Assembly (NCBI RefSeq): GCF_011075055.1
Contig: NC_058139.1
Coordinates: 18,187,584 to 18,251,583, forward strand
Source of the DNA: Mangifera indica
Lineage: Eukaryota > Streptophyta > Magnoliopsida > Sapindales > Anacardiaceae
Direction of reading: 5' to 3'
DNA: 64,000 nucleotides
Shown here: one piece after another, positions 25,407-38,371 of the stretch
Position numbering within the stretch: the first letter of the stretch is position 1
Layout: each line of letters starts with the position of its first letter
The notes under the pieces: model-generated
What the model saw: the letters and a program-made list of their open reading frames with translations, nothing else
Told to the model about the DNA's origin: nothing
Databases searched by the model: none
Position numbers and translations under genes: made by a program

Positions 25407-28400
25407 ATGGCGGCGAAGAACCAGCAAGATACCAACAAATTCAAGAAGAGAAAGCTGAACGCAGGTGCTAAAACTCACGCGAATGCTTCCACTTCTAAGA
25501 AGCCAAAGCTCGCCGCTTCTAAACCTTCAAAAACTCCTCAAAACAAGGAATTTAACAAGCCTTTCAATCCAATCAAACAAAAACAAAACCCATTGAAACC
25601 AAAGTTCGGGAACAAAGACGCTACTGAAGAACAGAAAGTGCCCAAAACCAAACGAGAACGGCGTCTTCATGCCAAGGCAGGTTTTTTTTCTTGGTATATT
25701 TAGTTTTGTTTGTCTAATTGAAGTAATGTTAAATTAGAGTGAGCTTTAAATTATATTTTGCATTTCTTATGTTTTTTAGTTGGTGCTTTATTGTAGGAAC
25801 TGGCGGAGGCTAGGAAGAAGAAGAGGAAGAGACATTATGATCTAGAAAGAGTATTTCTTGTCCTTATTTTAGTCTTATTAATTTCTATTGGAAATTTGAT
25901 TTTATTTACAATTAGGTTGTTCTAGTTCATAAAAGTTTATCTACAGCTCAACTTTACAAAGCTTCTTATGAAATTCTTCTTGATAGTCAGGTGGTAGTGG
26001 TAGTGTTGCATGGCTAATAATATTGTCATGAAAAAATATTTATATAATTCAATCCAGGCTACAGAAGTAATTAAGCATGGGTTATTTTGTTTGAGTTTAT
26101 TAAAACCTGTACAGGAGCTGACGAAGGGAGTTTATCAGAATATCAACTAACGCAAGTTTCTTTTCCTTTCTTAATAGGAGCTTGCATCTTTGTGGGAAAA
26201 GATGAGGCAACGCAATATTGCTAAAGAAGATAGATCTAAGTATGTATTTTGGTGCAAATGTAACACTCAAGGTTCTTTTCATGTTGGCATGCTTGTATCT
26301 TTACTTCCATATTCTAGCTCACAATTTTCTAAGATCTTTTTATTTCTTTCTGAACTACCATAAGGCTGATAAGTGAAGCCCTACAAAAGATGAAAGGAAA
26401 GATTCCAGAAATTGCTGGCTCCCATGTCTCTTCTCGAGTTTTGCAGGTAATGTTTTTGGGCTTGTGAAGTATGGATCATCTCAAATTGTGCGTTTTAGTT
26501 ATTATAATTCTTTCACCTCAGAGTTGTGTTAAGTACTGCACACAAACTGAAAGAGATGCTGTTTTTGAAGAGCTTCAGCCACATTTTCTAACTCTTGCTG
26601 ATAACACCTACACTGTTCATCTCGTGAAGAAAATGTTAGATAATGGTATGATTTAGCTTTGATGAGTTAATAGAGAATCTTGATGGTGTGTACTTGGAGG
26701 ACTAGTTGATATATGCTGTTCTGAGTCATATAACCCTCTGCGTTATGATTACTTATAGATACTTTCTGTACTGTTGGCAGCTTCTAAGAAACAGCTTGCA
26801 CAGTTTATCTCAGTCCTTCATGGTCATGTTGCTTCTCTTCTTCGACACATGGTTGGATCTGTTGGTATGTGCTTATTATTTATTTTCTATTTTATCATCT
26901 TCTCCATTTTATGAGGAAAAAAAAGGGCATAATTACCCACATATAGACACAATCAGTCTCACATCTTGCCCTTGGACATTAACATGAGTGGTATAGGTGT
27001 GGCAGTAGAACCAAGTATCTAGTTCAATCTTCATTAAGCCATGAAAAAGATAAAGCAATATTTTTCCATTTACCATTGATTTATGATAACTTAGATGGAC
27101 TTACAATTGATTGGTTGATGTATTTCCTGTAATAAATCTTGATGGAAACCCCTGTTCATTTTTTTTTTTCCTGCAGTCATTGAGCATGCATACCAGTTGG
27201 CAAATTCAACACAAAAACATGAGCTTCTAGTTGAACTGTATTCTACAGAGCTTCAATTGTTTAAGGACCTGGTCTCAATCAAAGAGAGCAGGTAAACCAT
27301 CAGATCACTCTGTTCCATCATCAAGATAATTTAATCTCTTTCAGCATGACATTTGCATCGATATGAAGTGAAACTCTGAGTATTCTATTATTGTTTATGT
27401 TTGTATCAATTTTCATTGTTTAGTGTTGGAATAATTGTATTGGTGTCCCTAGGGAGTATTTCTTTAGCTGGAAACAGCACAATATTGAAAGTTTACTTTT
27501 GAAAGAAAAATTCTTTTTGGTGCATAGATGGGAATAATTTATTATAGTCTCTTGTGAGAATTGATAACTATTGAGTAGCAAGTTTGGCTTTTGGGGGTTT
27601 GTCTTAAGAGTTGGTAACTTTACTGGAAAGACTTCATTTGGACTCAAAGTTTCTCATGCAAGGTCTTGGATCAAGATACCCTTTTCAACCAATCATTCAA
27701 TAAATTTTTCATTATCATGATACCTTTTTCAACTAATCATTCAATAAAATTTTCATTATGTGCTAGGTTGGTAGATGTAATTTCAAAGCTAGGCCTACAG
27801 AAAGCTTCGGTTTTACGACATATGGCTTCGGTGATTCAACCAATTCTAGAGAAAGGAATTGTGGACCACTCTATCATACATAGGCTCTTAATGGAGTACT
27901 TTAGCATAGCTGATAAGGTTTGTTTGAGATTTCTGTATGCTTTCAGTAAATTTCCTGGGGTTTCTCTAGAAATATTTTCTTCACTATCAATTTTCTTCCC
28001 TTTCTAAAGCAAAATTTATTGATAGGCCTCTGCTGCAGATATAATTCAACAGTTATCAGGTCCACTCCTTGTTCGTATGATCCATACCAGGGATGGATCT
28101 AAGATTGGAATACTTTGTATCAAGCATGGAAGTGCTAAGGTTTGTTGCCTTGGATCTGAGATTTTATAAAAGTAATCAGCAGAAGAATCTTGTATTCTCC
28201 CTTGATCATATACATGTGAGGTTCTGACTGAAATTGACCTGAATGATTGATGTCATTATTCTAGGAAAGGAAAAAGATAATCAAAGGAATGAAAGGGCAC
28301 ATTGACAAGATTGCTCATGATCAATGTGGGTCACTGGTAAGGACTGCTTTCGGGATTCTAACGGCACAAATTTCAATATTTTGTGAGATTTAAAGTCAGT

Positions 28401-30477
28401 TAATAATTCTAGACCATCTTTACCCACATTATTTATTTTTCAGGTACTTCTTTGTATTGTTTCAATTGTTGATGACACAAAGCTTATAACTAAGGTTTGC
28501 TGTGAAGCTTTTCTTGAGTTTGATGTTATGTGTTTACCTTTGTATCTTTGTCAAGGAGCATCTAATTAAAACCTCTTGGTTGCAGATTGTCCTTCGTGAG
28601 CTTCAAACAAATTTAAAAGACCTTGTTTTGGATAAGGTCTCTACTCTTACAACTCCTTTTATATCATGCTGCTAATTGATTACAAAGGTCTGATACATAT
28701 TTGATCAAGATTGGAAATAGGATGGTCTACCATGCATTTAATTTACATTTAGGCTTTGATGTAGTTCAACTCTTTTTGAATTGAACCCACATTGTTACTT
28801 GGAAAGTGAATTTCTGCAACTCTTTGGACCTCTTAAAAGAACATTTGATTCTTCAGCCACTCATTGAACACTTGCACTTTGCTGGAGTTGTATGGTATAT
28901 AATGTTGCATTTTGTAATACTTTTAGCAAACTCTGAGATGGACTTCTCCCTGGATTTTTGCTTGCTCACATCAATGTTATCTGGAGATGTTCCATGGAAT
29001 ACTTCAAATTTAAGTTTACTGCTGGATAATTCTCATTATATATGTGGTTAAATTTCAGAATGGGAGGCGCGTACTACTGCAGCTACTTCATCCAAATTGT
29101 TCACGATATCTCAGTCCTGATGATCTGGCTTCCCTCAATCTATTTATTCCTTCTCTATCTGCCAAGGTAATACCAGAGCTACCTTTTCTAGATTATCTTA
29201 TACTAGTGAAGTTGAAGTACTGAAACTCTATAATCCCTTCCCCTAATTGCTGGCTCCTCCCAACCCCACATTATTAGGACAAAACTCAAGTAAATTCTGA
29301 AATAAAGTCTGCAAAGAATGAGGAAGCCAATGATGAGATGACTGACCAAGAAGTGACAGTGGATCAGGCTGATGAAAGTACAAGTCCTGGTGAGGACCTT
29401 CTTTTAGTTGAGGGTGGGAAAAAAGACCCTTACCTAAGAAGGCAAGAATTGTTGGTCAACAGTGGACTTGCTGAGGTTTGTTTCTGTACTTGGACCTGAC
29501 ATTTTGTGTATGTCATCACATGTTTGTGATTTTTTGTTCCCTTTGATATCACTTATGTATAGATTTCTGTTATAATTTAAAGGTGTTGCATATATGATGT
29601 CTCCTGGAATGCTTCTATTGAGAAACCTGTATCTGACTGGGTATATGCTTTGATTTTTTGTTACAGAGTCTCATTGACACTTGTATTGAGAATGCTGGAG
29701 AATTACTTAGATCAAATTTTGGCAGGGAAGTTTTGTATGAGGTAATCAATTTTCTTCATTGCTGATATGTACTCTAATGGCAATTGTTTCTTAGCTGAAA
29801 ATTTGTGTTGGAATTGAAAATTCAAAGAGTTATTATTGCTGCTTTTCATTTCTCCCAATGTCAGTTGTGGTTTGTCCAAATTTTTCCTTCCCCTTCCCCT
29901 CAAATACAAATCTGTTTATATGAATTGCACTTATAGCTACTTGAATTTGTTTAGCCTCCAATATCTCTGGTAGACTAAGTAGTAAAATTGATGTGTGCAG
30001 GTTGCAAGAGGGGGCTCTGATGACATTCTATGCCCAACATTAAATGACAAGTTGAACACCTTGCATGAAGCTGTAGCATCTCTTGCAGCAGAGTCTAAAT
30101 CCAAAGAATCAGAAGAGGAGCACATCCTTGAAAATTTCCATTCCAGCCGTACCATTAGGAAATTGGTCTTGGATTGCCCTATCTTTGCTTCCACTTTGTG
30201 GGAAAAAGGTTTGAAAGGGAAGTGTGACGTGTGGGCCCGAGGTCACAGGTGAGGCTATATATGCTCTCTGCTTGCTTTAATTAAGAAGAAGAAATGAATA
30301 TGACTTCTGATATCATATAATGATTCAAATTGTTGTTGCAGTTGCAAGGTAGTCAGTGCATTCTTGGAATCCTCTGATTCTAAGGTCCGTGAAATGGCGA
30401 AAAAGGAGTTGCAACCTTTATTAGATAATGGCATTCTCAAAATCACTGAAGCCAAGAAAGCTGACCATGAAGGTTAG
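25407..30477 (+). CDS. APUM24: Pumilio homolog 24 (Puf-A/Puf6-type nucleolar RNA-binding protein)
   Basis: A nucleolar PUF-repeat protein of the Puf6/Puf-A branch. In Arabidopsis it acts in pre-rRNA processing and is needed for embryogenesis. Seventeen exons sum to 1995 nt (664 aa): 25407-25676, 25797-25850, 26178-26239, 26365-26446, 26522-26645, 26781-26864, 27177-27291, 27767-27917, 28026-28139, 28265-28336, 28444-28494, 28586-28636, 29059-29166, 29278-29475, 29667-29741, 30001-30248, 30342-30477. Residues 1-105 are a Lys-rich, nuclear/nucleolar-type tail (KFKKRKLNAG, RKKKRKRHYDLE). PUF-like helical repeats run from about 130 (GSHVSSRVLQTCVKYC, DNTYTVHLVKKML, GSVVIEHAYQLAN, GSKIGILCIKHG), with an acidic insert near 480-510 and the C-terminal CPL region after it. 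The first intron must use a GC donor (AAG|GCAGGT) to keep frame. All other introns are GT-AG. Confidence 0.95.
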
Positions 30478-31030
30478 GGTGCTTAATCCCATGTTGTGGA
30501 AAAAGCAGGAATTGGCTTTATCAATGGAACAGATGTTGCATAATTTGGATTAGAGGGTGATTCTATTTGTATTCAAATTTTGTTTAGGAAGAGATGTGCA
30601 AGATGTAATGCAACCTAAAAAGAGTAAACAACAATGGTTTTAACATTTGTATTTAAGTTTAGTTGGAGAAAGAGATCAAGAGCAACGATTTCTTAAAAAC
30701 ATGAACAGGAGAGATACTAATGTTCTAGTTTTAACCTCTTTATGTTTCTCTTTCTATTCTTATGCATGAAGTTGGGAGATTTTGATATATTAAATATGGG
30801 TTTACTTTTGTACAGCCCCTTTTCTGATTTGTTCTCAAGGATTGGTGAATCAAGTGCTTCGCATTCCTTTCGGTATTAATGTATACTTTCTCTATGGAAC
30901 TACCAAAAGTTGTCTGTTTCTCGTATATCCTGCTCCTGTGATGTGGGTAGACTTGGAAGCAATAGTCAGATGGATTGAATATGGGAGACTCTTTTGGGGT
31001 CCTGTGGTGATTTCGGAGTAGATTTTCTGT
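30478..31030 (+). other. APUM24 3' untranslated and downstream DNA
   Basis: T-rich sequence after the stop codon. No gene is supported, and the poly(A) site cannot be fixed by eye. Confidence 0.4.
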
Positions 31031-31045
31031 TGAATTGGTGTAGCA

Positions 31046-31277
31046 TTAGCACTCAAACAGTTCTCTAGCACCACGGCCTCTGAACAATTCCTTAGTGTTC
31101 TGCGGATTTCTCAGAATTTTATAAGAAGTTGAAAAGTTTGCAGGCTTCCAAGCCTTGTCCTCCTGAGGAGGACTCGCAGATTGTGTAGGGGATTCTGTTG
31201 CACTACGTGCAGAACCTTTTCCACCTTTCCAAGTTAAAGGCTCTTCTTTTAGCATTATCCGAGAGACAAGTATGTGC
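31046..31277 (-). pseudogene. Orphan terminal exon or gene fragment, unrecognised
   Basis: On the minus strand a good acceptor (TTTGTCTGCAG, cut at about 31277) is followed by an open frame of about 77 codons ending at 31046. The sequence is protein-like (KEEPLTWKGGKGSARSATES; DKAWKPANFSTSYKILRNPQ; ELFRGRGARELFEC). I do not recognise the family. No upstream exon is visible in the 900 bp before the next transposon, so it is probably the detached last exon of a broken gene. An unrecognised small gene remains possible. Confidence 0.4.
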
Positions 31278-32162
31278 CTGCAGACAAATTGTATCTCTCC
31301 ATTTTAGAATCCCATAGAAAAACTAAATCCTAAGGTAGGATCAGCAAACAAGAATAATGTTACATGTCTTGAACAGATCTCAAACATTTCATCTCAAGTG
31401 ATGTGCATCATGACTAAGAGTTTGTTTGGAAAGTAGAAATAGAGAAAATCTCTGAAACTAACAGGGATTTAGAATCAGAATCTTCTAGTCTTCCCATTGA
31501 AGATGGAGTTAGAAATTAAAGATTACATAGGTTAAAATTTGGTGAATGAGAAGAGAATAGGAGTGGAGCTGTTCAGAAAATAAGATAAGAGCAAATAAAA
31601 TAATGAGACGTTAGAGTAATACTCTGGGGCAATAATTGAAAGCTAGTTTTTTAAGATCAGTGTTTTATTATGTACAAATAATTATATATTATTATATAAT
31701 TGATTGGTTTTAAATTAAAAATAAAATAATATCTAATTTAATTATTGAATGTAATTGAATCTCAACCAGAAGTCTATAAACTTTCATTCCAGGAGCTAGA
31801 AAACCGGATTTTGGTTGCTACATGGTACTTATATTTGACTGTTGAATTGGACACAACTCTACCTATCGGATTTTTGTTTCACTTTATTAAAGTTTTGCCA
31901 AAATGGCAGACAGGAAAATAGAGTGAAGCTCATATTATGGTCTACCAATTCGGGCCTAAAGGGCTTGCCTTTTTTGATTAAAGTGAAAAATTATGTGCCT
32001 GAGGGTTGTTTGGTTTAGATTTTATAAAGATAAATTTAATAATTTGTTTTTTATTATTTTATTTAATTTATAAATAATAAGATATTTTAATAATTTTTTA
32101 TTATTAATGATGATATTATTAATGATATTGATTATTAATTAATCATTATTTGACATTGGAAA
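31278..32162. other. Intergenic DNA
   Basis: AT-rich, no supportable gene. At 31665-31750 a TAATTATATATTATTATATAA...ATCTAATT block resembles the decayed CTATGTGTACCC-type MITEs. Confidence 0.4.
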
Positions 32163-32171
32163 AAATTAGAA
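32163..32171. repeat. Left 9-bp target duplication
   Basis: AAATTAGAA is identical to 32979-32987. Confidence 0.9.
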
Positions 32172-32978
32172 GGGAAAAGGACTATTTCCCACCCATTTTT
32201 TAGTCCTATCTCAAAAGCATACCCACGTCAGATAAAATACCCAAACACCCACCCATCTCTAAATCATTGTTAAATTCTTTGTTAAATAGAGGGGTAAAAC
32301 CATCATTTTACTGTTTACATTCCAGTGATATAATTTTATCGTTTTTCCCCCTCCGATTTTAAAAGTTAAACTTTCCCCCATCCCTAAACTTTGAAAAGTG
32401 ACTTCACCCCCCCAAATCCCTTTTTTTTTTTGCTTTCCCTCCGGCCACTGGCGACGACATGGCTGGAGGGAGAGTGACGAGCGCTCGTCCATTCTCTGGA
32501 CGACGCTCATCCCTTCTCTGGACGACGGAGCGTCGTCCATTCCGGATGACCCTCATCCTCCAGAATAGACTACGAAACGTCGTCCAGACTAAACGACGAT
32601 TCGTCTTTCAAAGATCTGGACGACGAAGCATCATCCAGATCTGGACGACGGTCGTCATCCAGAGGTGATCGAACTCTAGACGAAAACTTTTCCGTCGTCG
32701 CCGAAAAAAGTGGCTGCATTTCAAGGGGAAAAAGTGAATTTTTTAAAACTTAATTTAGGGGACAAATATTAGTTTTTCAAATTAATGGGAGAAAAATGAG
32801 ATAAAATTTTAATTATTTAATATTATTGATAAAATAACGAATTTACCCCTTCATCTAACAAAAACTATGTGGGTGGATGCAAACAATTAAACTTTGGGAT
32901 GGTGTTTGAATTTTTTATCAGACATATATATGTGTTTAAAATAGGGCTAAAAAATGGATGGGAAATAGTCCTTTTCCC
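32172..32978. mobile_element. Non-autonomous Mutator-like element, 807 bp
   Basis: The terminal inverted repeats begin GGGAAAAGGACTATTTCCCA and include CCCATTTTTTAGTCCTAT, with an inverted copy at the right end (...AATGGATGGGAAATAGTCC). An exact 9-bp duplication, AAATTAGAA, flanks it and is diagnostic of Mutator-like insertion. The interior (32450-32700) is GC-rich and made of GGACGACG / CGTCGTCC words that can fold back repeatedly. It does not encode a recognised protein. It lies between the APUM24 region and the lipase promoter. Confidence 0.85.
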
Positions 32979-32987
32979 AAATTAGAA
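32979..32987. repeat. Right 9-bp target duplication
   Basis: AAATTAGAA, exact copy of 32163-32171. Confidence 0.9.
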
Positions 32988-33059
32988 TTGGCCTCGTGAA
33001 GTCAAATTGGAACCGGTATACAATTAATTTTAGAAGTTGAGCAAACAAACCAAACAACT

Positions 33060-33884
33060 TTGGGCTTTTTTTATAGCCTCCAGAATGATTCCGATATCTC
33101 CACCTCTGTCTGGCCCACCCAGATTATTAAATGGGTTGGATCCAGCCAGTCTTCAGCCCCACCCGGACAGCAACACAACACCGGTGCTGTCTGTGTTCGC
33201 AGCATTATTCATTTAAGAAATGAATAAACAATTCTTTAAGTAAACGCACCGTTTTCACCTTTCGTCTCTTCTCTTCCACCATTTTATCGATGCTTGACGT
33301 GCGCTAACTCTTCTACACTTCTTAATTGATTCCCAATTTAGCAATTCTACACCCATTTCAACGTCCAATCGTTCCAATTACCATTATACCCTTCCCTCAT
33401 TTCTCCCATTATTATTTTTTAATTCAACTATTTTCTTCCCAAGTAAATTATTAATTAATTTCCAGAAACAAAAAAATGGATTATTATTTTTTTTCCTTTT
33501 TTCATTATTAAATACTGTGATAGTTTTTCATACACTTCTTTACATGTGCGATATGATAGACAAAAAGCTCTATAGTTTATTTTTGGTTATTAAATAAGTA
33601 AATAAATGAATATATTGTAATAAAAAATTATATTTTTTAGAAAATAAATTTTGTAAAATGCCCGCTTGGGTTTTTAGTAATTAAACCCTTAACCTGACTG
33701 CCTGACACATCTAAAAAGGAAACAGACAAAACAAGCTTCCTTCCTTCTCTTCGTGCGCTTCTTTTATATCACAATTTTTCTGTGTCACCGAAATCCACCT
33801 TTTTCTCTTGGATTACGCTTTTGCCCCTCACTTCAACCTTTCACGATCTCTGACTCCTCCCATCAGATGCTTTAATTCGACGCC
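33060..33884 (+). promoter_or_regulatory. Upstream region and leader of the lipase gene
   Basis: No coding signal. A CT-rich stretch with TTTATATCAC (about 33763-33772) lies 115 bp before the start codon and could serve as core promoter. Pyrimidine-rich patches near 33735-33860 are typical of plant 5' leaders. Confidence 0.35.
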
Positions 33885-36800
33885 ATGGCGGCCGGAACAA
33901 TGGCGACGGCGGCGGGGGCTGCGGTGCTTCTCTATTATGTACTCAGTCGCCGACTAGCTTCTAAAGACGCTGAAGAAGGGAGCAGAGGCGGAGATTTGTC
34001 GAAATCCAATAGATCGATGAGGAGAAGGGTTGTTAGAAGACCAGCTCAGGCGCCTGCTACGTGGATTGAGACTATTACTACCTTGTCTGAAACGCTGCGT
34101 TTTACTTACTCCGAAACTTTGGGGAAATGGCCCATCGGTGACTTAGCTTTTGGCATCAATTATCTTATGCGAAAACAAGTGAGTGTAATTTTAAGTTTAT
34201 TGCGGTAATTTTCTGTTCCTTTAATTGTTATGTCTGTGTTTTAAGCCGGTGTTTTAAATTGTTACTTGTTATTCATATTTTCTGTGATAAGCTTCTTGGT
34301 ATTTTGAGTGTGATTTTGTCTTTCAATGTCTGTAATTTGTTTTTTCAATGGGTAGTTTAGCTGCCCTTGAGTGGGGATTTTCTTTATGGTCAACTTTTGT
34401 CCATTGTTAGTATGACTTTCTTTTTTTGTTTGTTTGTTAGTTTGCTTTTATTTTTACAATGAAAAATTATGAAATGTACTTTAGGGATTCGTATGCTTTC
34501 AGTAGAGGTTAGATACTCTTTAGGGCTCATGAATGCTAAATTGGTTTGTCTTGTTCTTTCACTGTGAAGGTGCCATTTTTTCATGAACACCCATCTCCAG
34601 CAATTTAAAGAATGATGCTCGTGCTTTTTTATTTAAACTCTGCTGTAATTTTTGAGATCTTCTAGAGTATTATGAGCTGTTAAATAATTTTGTTGTCAGG
34701 TTTTGTTAATGTTTTGTTGAGATGTTAAGTCTTATTTAATTGCAGGGTAATTTGCAAGTTGCAAGTGTATATGCTGGTAGTGACAGTGTACAACTCAAAG
34801 GCCCTGAAATTATTGCTGAGTTGAATAATTTGTTGAGATTTTTGACCATATGCATGCTTTTCTCCAAGAAACCATTTCTGGTATTCTTAGAGTCTGCTGG
34901 TTACTCTCAAGAAGATGTCCTTCTTCAGAAGCCTAAGGCTGGGGTAGGCCACTATCCGTATTTTCATTTTGTTTTGAGTCAATTTCTCTAGTTAGATTTA
35001 ATCTTATTTCATAGGTTCAGTCTGGTTGGTTGGATTTGAGCTATAGAACTGGAATTATATGGATTTGAAGGTTGTCTTTTTTAGGTTGGTTGAGGTTTCC
35101 TATCATTGTTTTCAATCAAATCATACGCTCAATCTCTTACCTGGTATTTTCAAACAATAAAACTATCTGTATCCACTTTGGGTACACAAATGTGTATACA
35201 CTTATATGAATCATTATATGATGGAGTGATTTTGAATTATGAATAAAGTAATGCCCAATCATATGATGACACATAAAAATGTGCATATAATTGTGTATCC
35301 AAAATGGGTACGTATAGTATTGCTCATTTCCAAAATCATTAAAAAAGAGCTTAATTTTTTAGTTCACTCATTTATTTTTCCAAAAATTTTGGTTGGGAAC
35401 CTTTTGCCTTTATACAGTAACATTAGAAATCACTAGTTCATACGGCATTAATGATATTTTAGCTTATTTCCTGGGGGTAAATGTGCAACCTGTTTATTTT
35501 CATCATTCCCCCAACTTTAAATCATGTAATGAAACTATTTTAACAAAATTTATTATTTTATTCTGAAAATAATAATTGAGTGATGTTTTAATGGCTACAG
35601 CTGCTGAAGCCTGCTTTCACAATTATACGTGATCAAAATTCTAAATGTTTCCTTCTATTGATTCGTGGTACTCATAGCATCAAAGATACATTAACAGCAG
35701 CAACTGGTGCTGTGGTACCATTCCACCATTCAGTTTTACATGATGGTGGAATAAGCAATTTGGTTTTAGGATATGCACACTGTGGAATGGTTGCTGCTGC
35801 CCGCTGGATTGCGAAACTTAGTACTCCTTGCCTTCTCAAGGCTCTTGGTGAACATCCTGACTACAAAGTTAAGGTAATTGCTATATTTATCTTTTAGAAG
35901 CATTTTTTCTTTTGTTATGACGTGATTGTTGATTGTATGGAGTCACTGTTACAAGCTCTTTTTTCCTGTATAAATATTTTTGTATCTAATGTTTCGTTTC
36001 TCATATTAAGATTGTTGGGCATTCACTTGGTGGTGGTACTGCTGCGCTGCTAACTTATATACTCCGAGAGCAGAAAGAGCTATCCTCTTGCGCTTGTTTC
36101 ACATTTGCACCGGGTAACTAGCTTCCTGTGGTCTAATAGTTTCGTTTTACTTGTAAACTGAAAATCATTTCATTGGTCTACGAGAAGTTGCACACTTGTA
36201 TTGATTGATCTTTACACTTTTCTTGTAAATTCTGATTAATTGATTTGTAGAAATTTAAGATACTGCAAAAGATGCAACCATTTTATTTTTTCATTTGGTA
36301 TTGGGCATGGATGATAACTTTCCCCCTCTCCTAGACTACCTCCCAAAAATATCCTGGTAATATGAGAAGGGCATTCACCTATAAACTTAACAGTGACTGA
36401 AAATATTGTAACTAGACTGCAGTAATGTCCTTGCTATTAGAAAAATGTGCCTTCAAATGTTTTCTTAAGGAAAATTGTGATATTGATGGCCTCTCTTGAT
36501 CTTCTTCTACTTTTGATCTTGTGATGTGGACAACGTTGATGATGGCAACATAATCGTTCATGTTGTACCCTAGCAAAATAACATCTTCATGCCTTGGCCA
36601 AGGAAATTGGACAATTATAGGGAAACAGAATTGGAAATAGAATTGTGTTTTCCTAACTTGCATTGATGTTTGTTTTGCTCTAAAATTCTTAAGAAATGAG
36701 CTTTATGATGCCCTTTTTTGTCTCCTAAATATGTAAATTGACTGTATTTTTGCATGATATCTTCTCCTAAATGCTATAAGTGCCGATTTGCAGCTGCTTG

Positions 36801-38235
36801 TATGACATGGGATTTGGCAGAATCAGGCAAGCACTTCATTACTACTCTTATTAACGGTTCTGATCTGGTGCCTACTTTCTCAGCAGCTTCTGTAGACGAT
36901 CTTCGCTCTGAGGTGCTGCTTCTGTTTCTCCCAGCCAGGAAGCATTCTACATAACATTGACTTTTGATAATCATGGTTTAATTTCCAAGCTTATTATTTT
37001 AAAGAAAGTCAGAATCCTTACTAAACTACTTTTCTTTAGGTCACAGCATCATCTTGGTTAAATGATTTGCGGGATCAAGTTGAACGTACCAGGGTCCTGA
37101 ATGTTGTTTATCGCTCTGCAACTGCATTGGGATCTCGTTTACCATCTATAGCTAGTGCTAAAGCTAAGGTTGTTGGTGCAGGTGCACTTCTGCGACCGGT
37201 TTCAAGCAGTACCCAGGTAACATATAGGTGCAAAATTCGTAATTACTGAGTTTTTCTGCCTCATTGTTTGAATTATAATCCCTAGATAGTAATAATCCGT
37301 GAAATTTAAAGCTTTGCAGGTGTGTTTTGCCCAGTTAATTTTGAATACTATTGTTCCCTTGAATCTATTCTGCATGAATGCAGTGCATCAGTTTAGGAAT
37401 ACTTCATGGAGCTTAATCTGTCTCTTTCCATCTGCGAGTTGTCTCTTCTATTCTGTATTATGACTTATGTCTGACTGGTAAATTTTAGGTTGTAATGAAT
37501 CGTGCTAAGAATGTTGCTGAAGCTGTTGTCAGAACACGCTCATCTCTGTCATCATGGTCTTGCATGGGTCCACGTCGGCGTGCTGTGCCTCCATTGTCAA
37601 ATTCCAAAGTGGAGGACACTCATGAAGCTCCATTAATAGTGAAAAGAAGTTCTGAAGCGCTCGTGACTACAGCGGCAACAAGCGATGAGGTGCAGAATGA
37701 AGTTGATTATACATCCGGACATGATGATTCAGATGAAGAGGAGCAGCTAATTACTATGGATGGCGTAATGACTACATCCACTGTGGAAGGCATTACTGAA
37801 GGCGAATTGTGGTATGAATTGGAGAAGGAACTCAAGAGGCAAGAGAATAAAATTGATGTGAAAGCCCAGGAGGAAGAAGCCGCGGCAGCAAAAGAAATCA
37901 CTGAGGAGGAGAATGATCTTGCTGATTCAGCAGAAACTCAAAATTCCATTTCTTCATCAGAAATTACAGAGAATCATCATTTTTATCCTCCTGGAAGAAT
38001 CATGCACATCGTTTGTACACCTTCTTCATCTGATGCTGCAAATTTAGATGGTGATGTTCCAATGGAGGAGCACATAGGTATATACGAGACACCTAGAAAT
38101 TTATACAGTAAAATCCGGCTGTCGAGAACAATGATTAATGATCATTACATGCCCATGTATAAGAAGATGACGGAGCTTTTAATCAGGGAACTTGAAAATG
38201 ATGTATCCTCCAATTGTGTAATGGTACAAGCGTAA
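33885..38235 (+). CDS. Class 3 lipase, DAG-lipase type with N-terminal membrane anchor
   Basis: A predicted mono-/diacylglycerol lipase of the alpha/beta-hydrolase fold, resembling the Arabidopsis At3g14075/At4g16070 pair (from memory). Seven exons sum to 1911 nt (636 aa): 33885-34178, 34746-34943, 35601-35873, 36011-36113, 36794-36912, 37040-37216, 37489-38235, all GT-AG. A hydrophobic N-terminal segment (about 8-20, GAAVLLYYVLS) precedes a basic stretch and suggests membrane anchoring. The Lipase_3 core has the RGTHSIKD loop, the nucleophile elbow IVGHSLGGG (Ser260) and NGSDLVPTFS (probable catalytic Asp313). The C-terminal third (about 420-560) is acidic and low-complexity (DDSDEEEQ, EEEAAAAKEITEEE), then a conserved tail with FYPPGRIMHIV. 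The catalytic His cannot be assigned with certainty; the HIV segment of that tail is a candidate. The encoded enzyme appears intact. Confidence 0.93.
35162..35318. mobile_element. MITE, CTATGTGTACCC family, copy C, in lipase intron 2
   Basis: It matches copies A and B (CCACTTTGGGTACACAAATG at the left, AATCATATGATGACACATA in the middle, CCAAAATGGGTACGTATAG at the right). It lies wholly inside the intron between exons 2 and 3, so it does not change the protein. Confidence 0.75.
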
Positions 38236-38362
38236 ATAGTGCTGTTAGACATTCCCAATAATGGGTCATATGTTGTTTGTTCTTAAAGATGATTCTTGAG
38301 AAATGAGGACCAGGTGGCAACAAATTATCAGTGTTAATATTCTATTCGCGACGGCAACATAA

Positions 38363-38371
38363 TAAATGAAA
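38363..38371. repeat. Left 9-bp target duplication
   Basis: TAAATGAAA is identical to 39040-39048. Confidence 0.88.
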
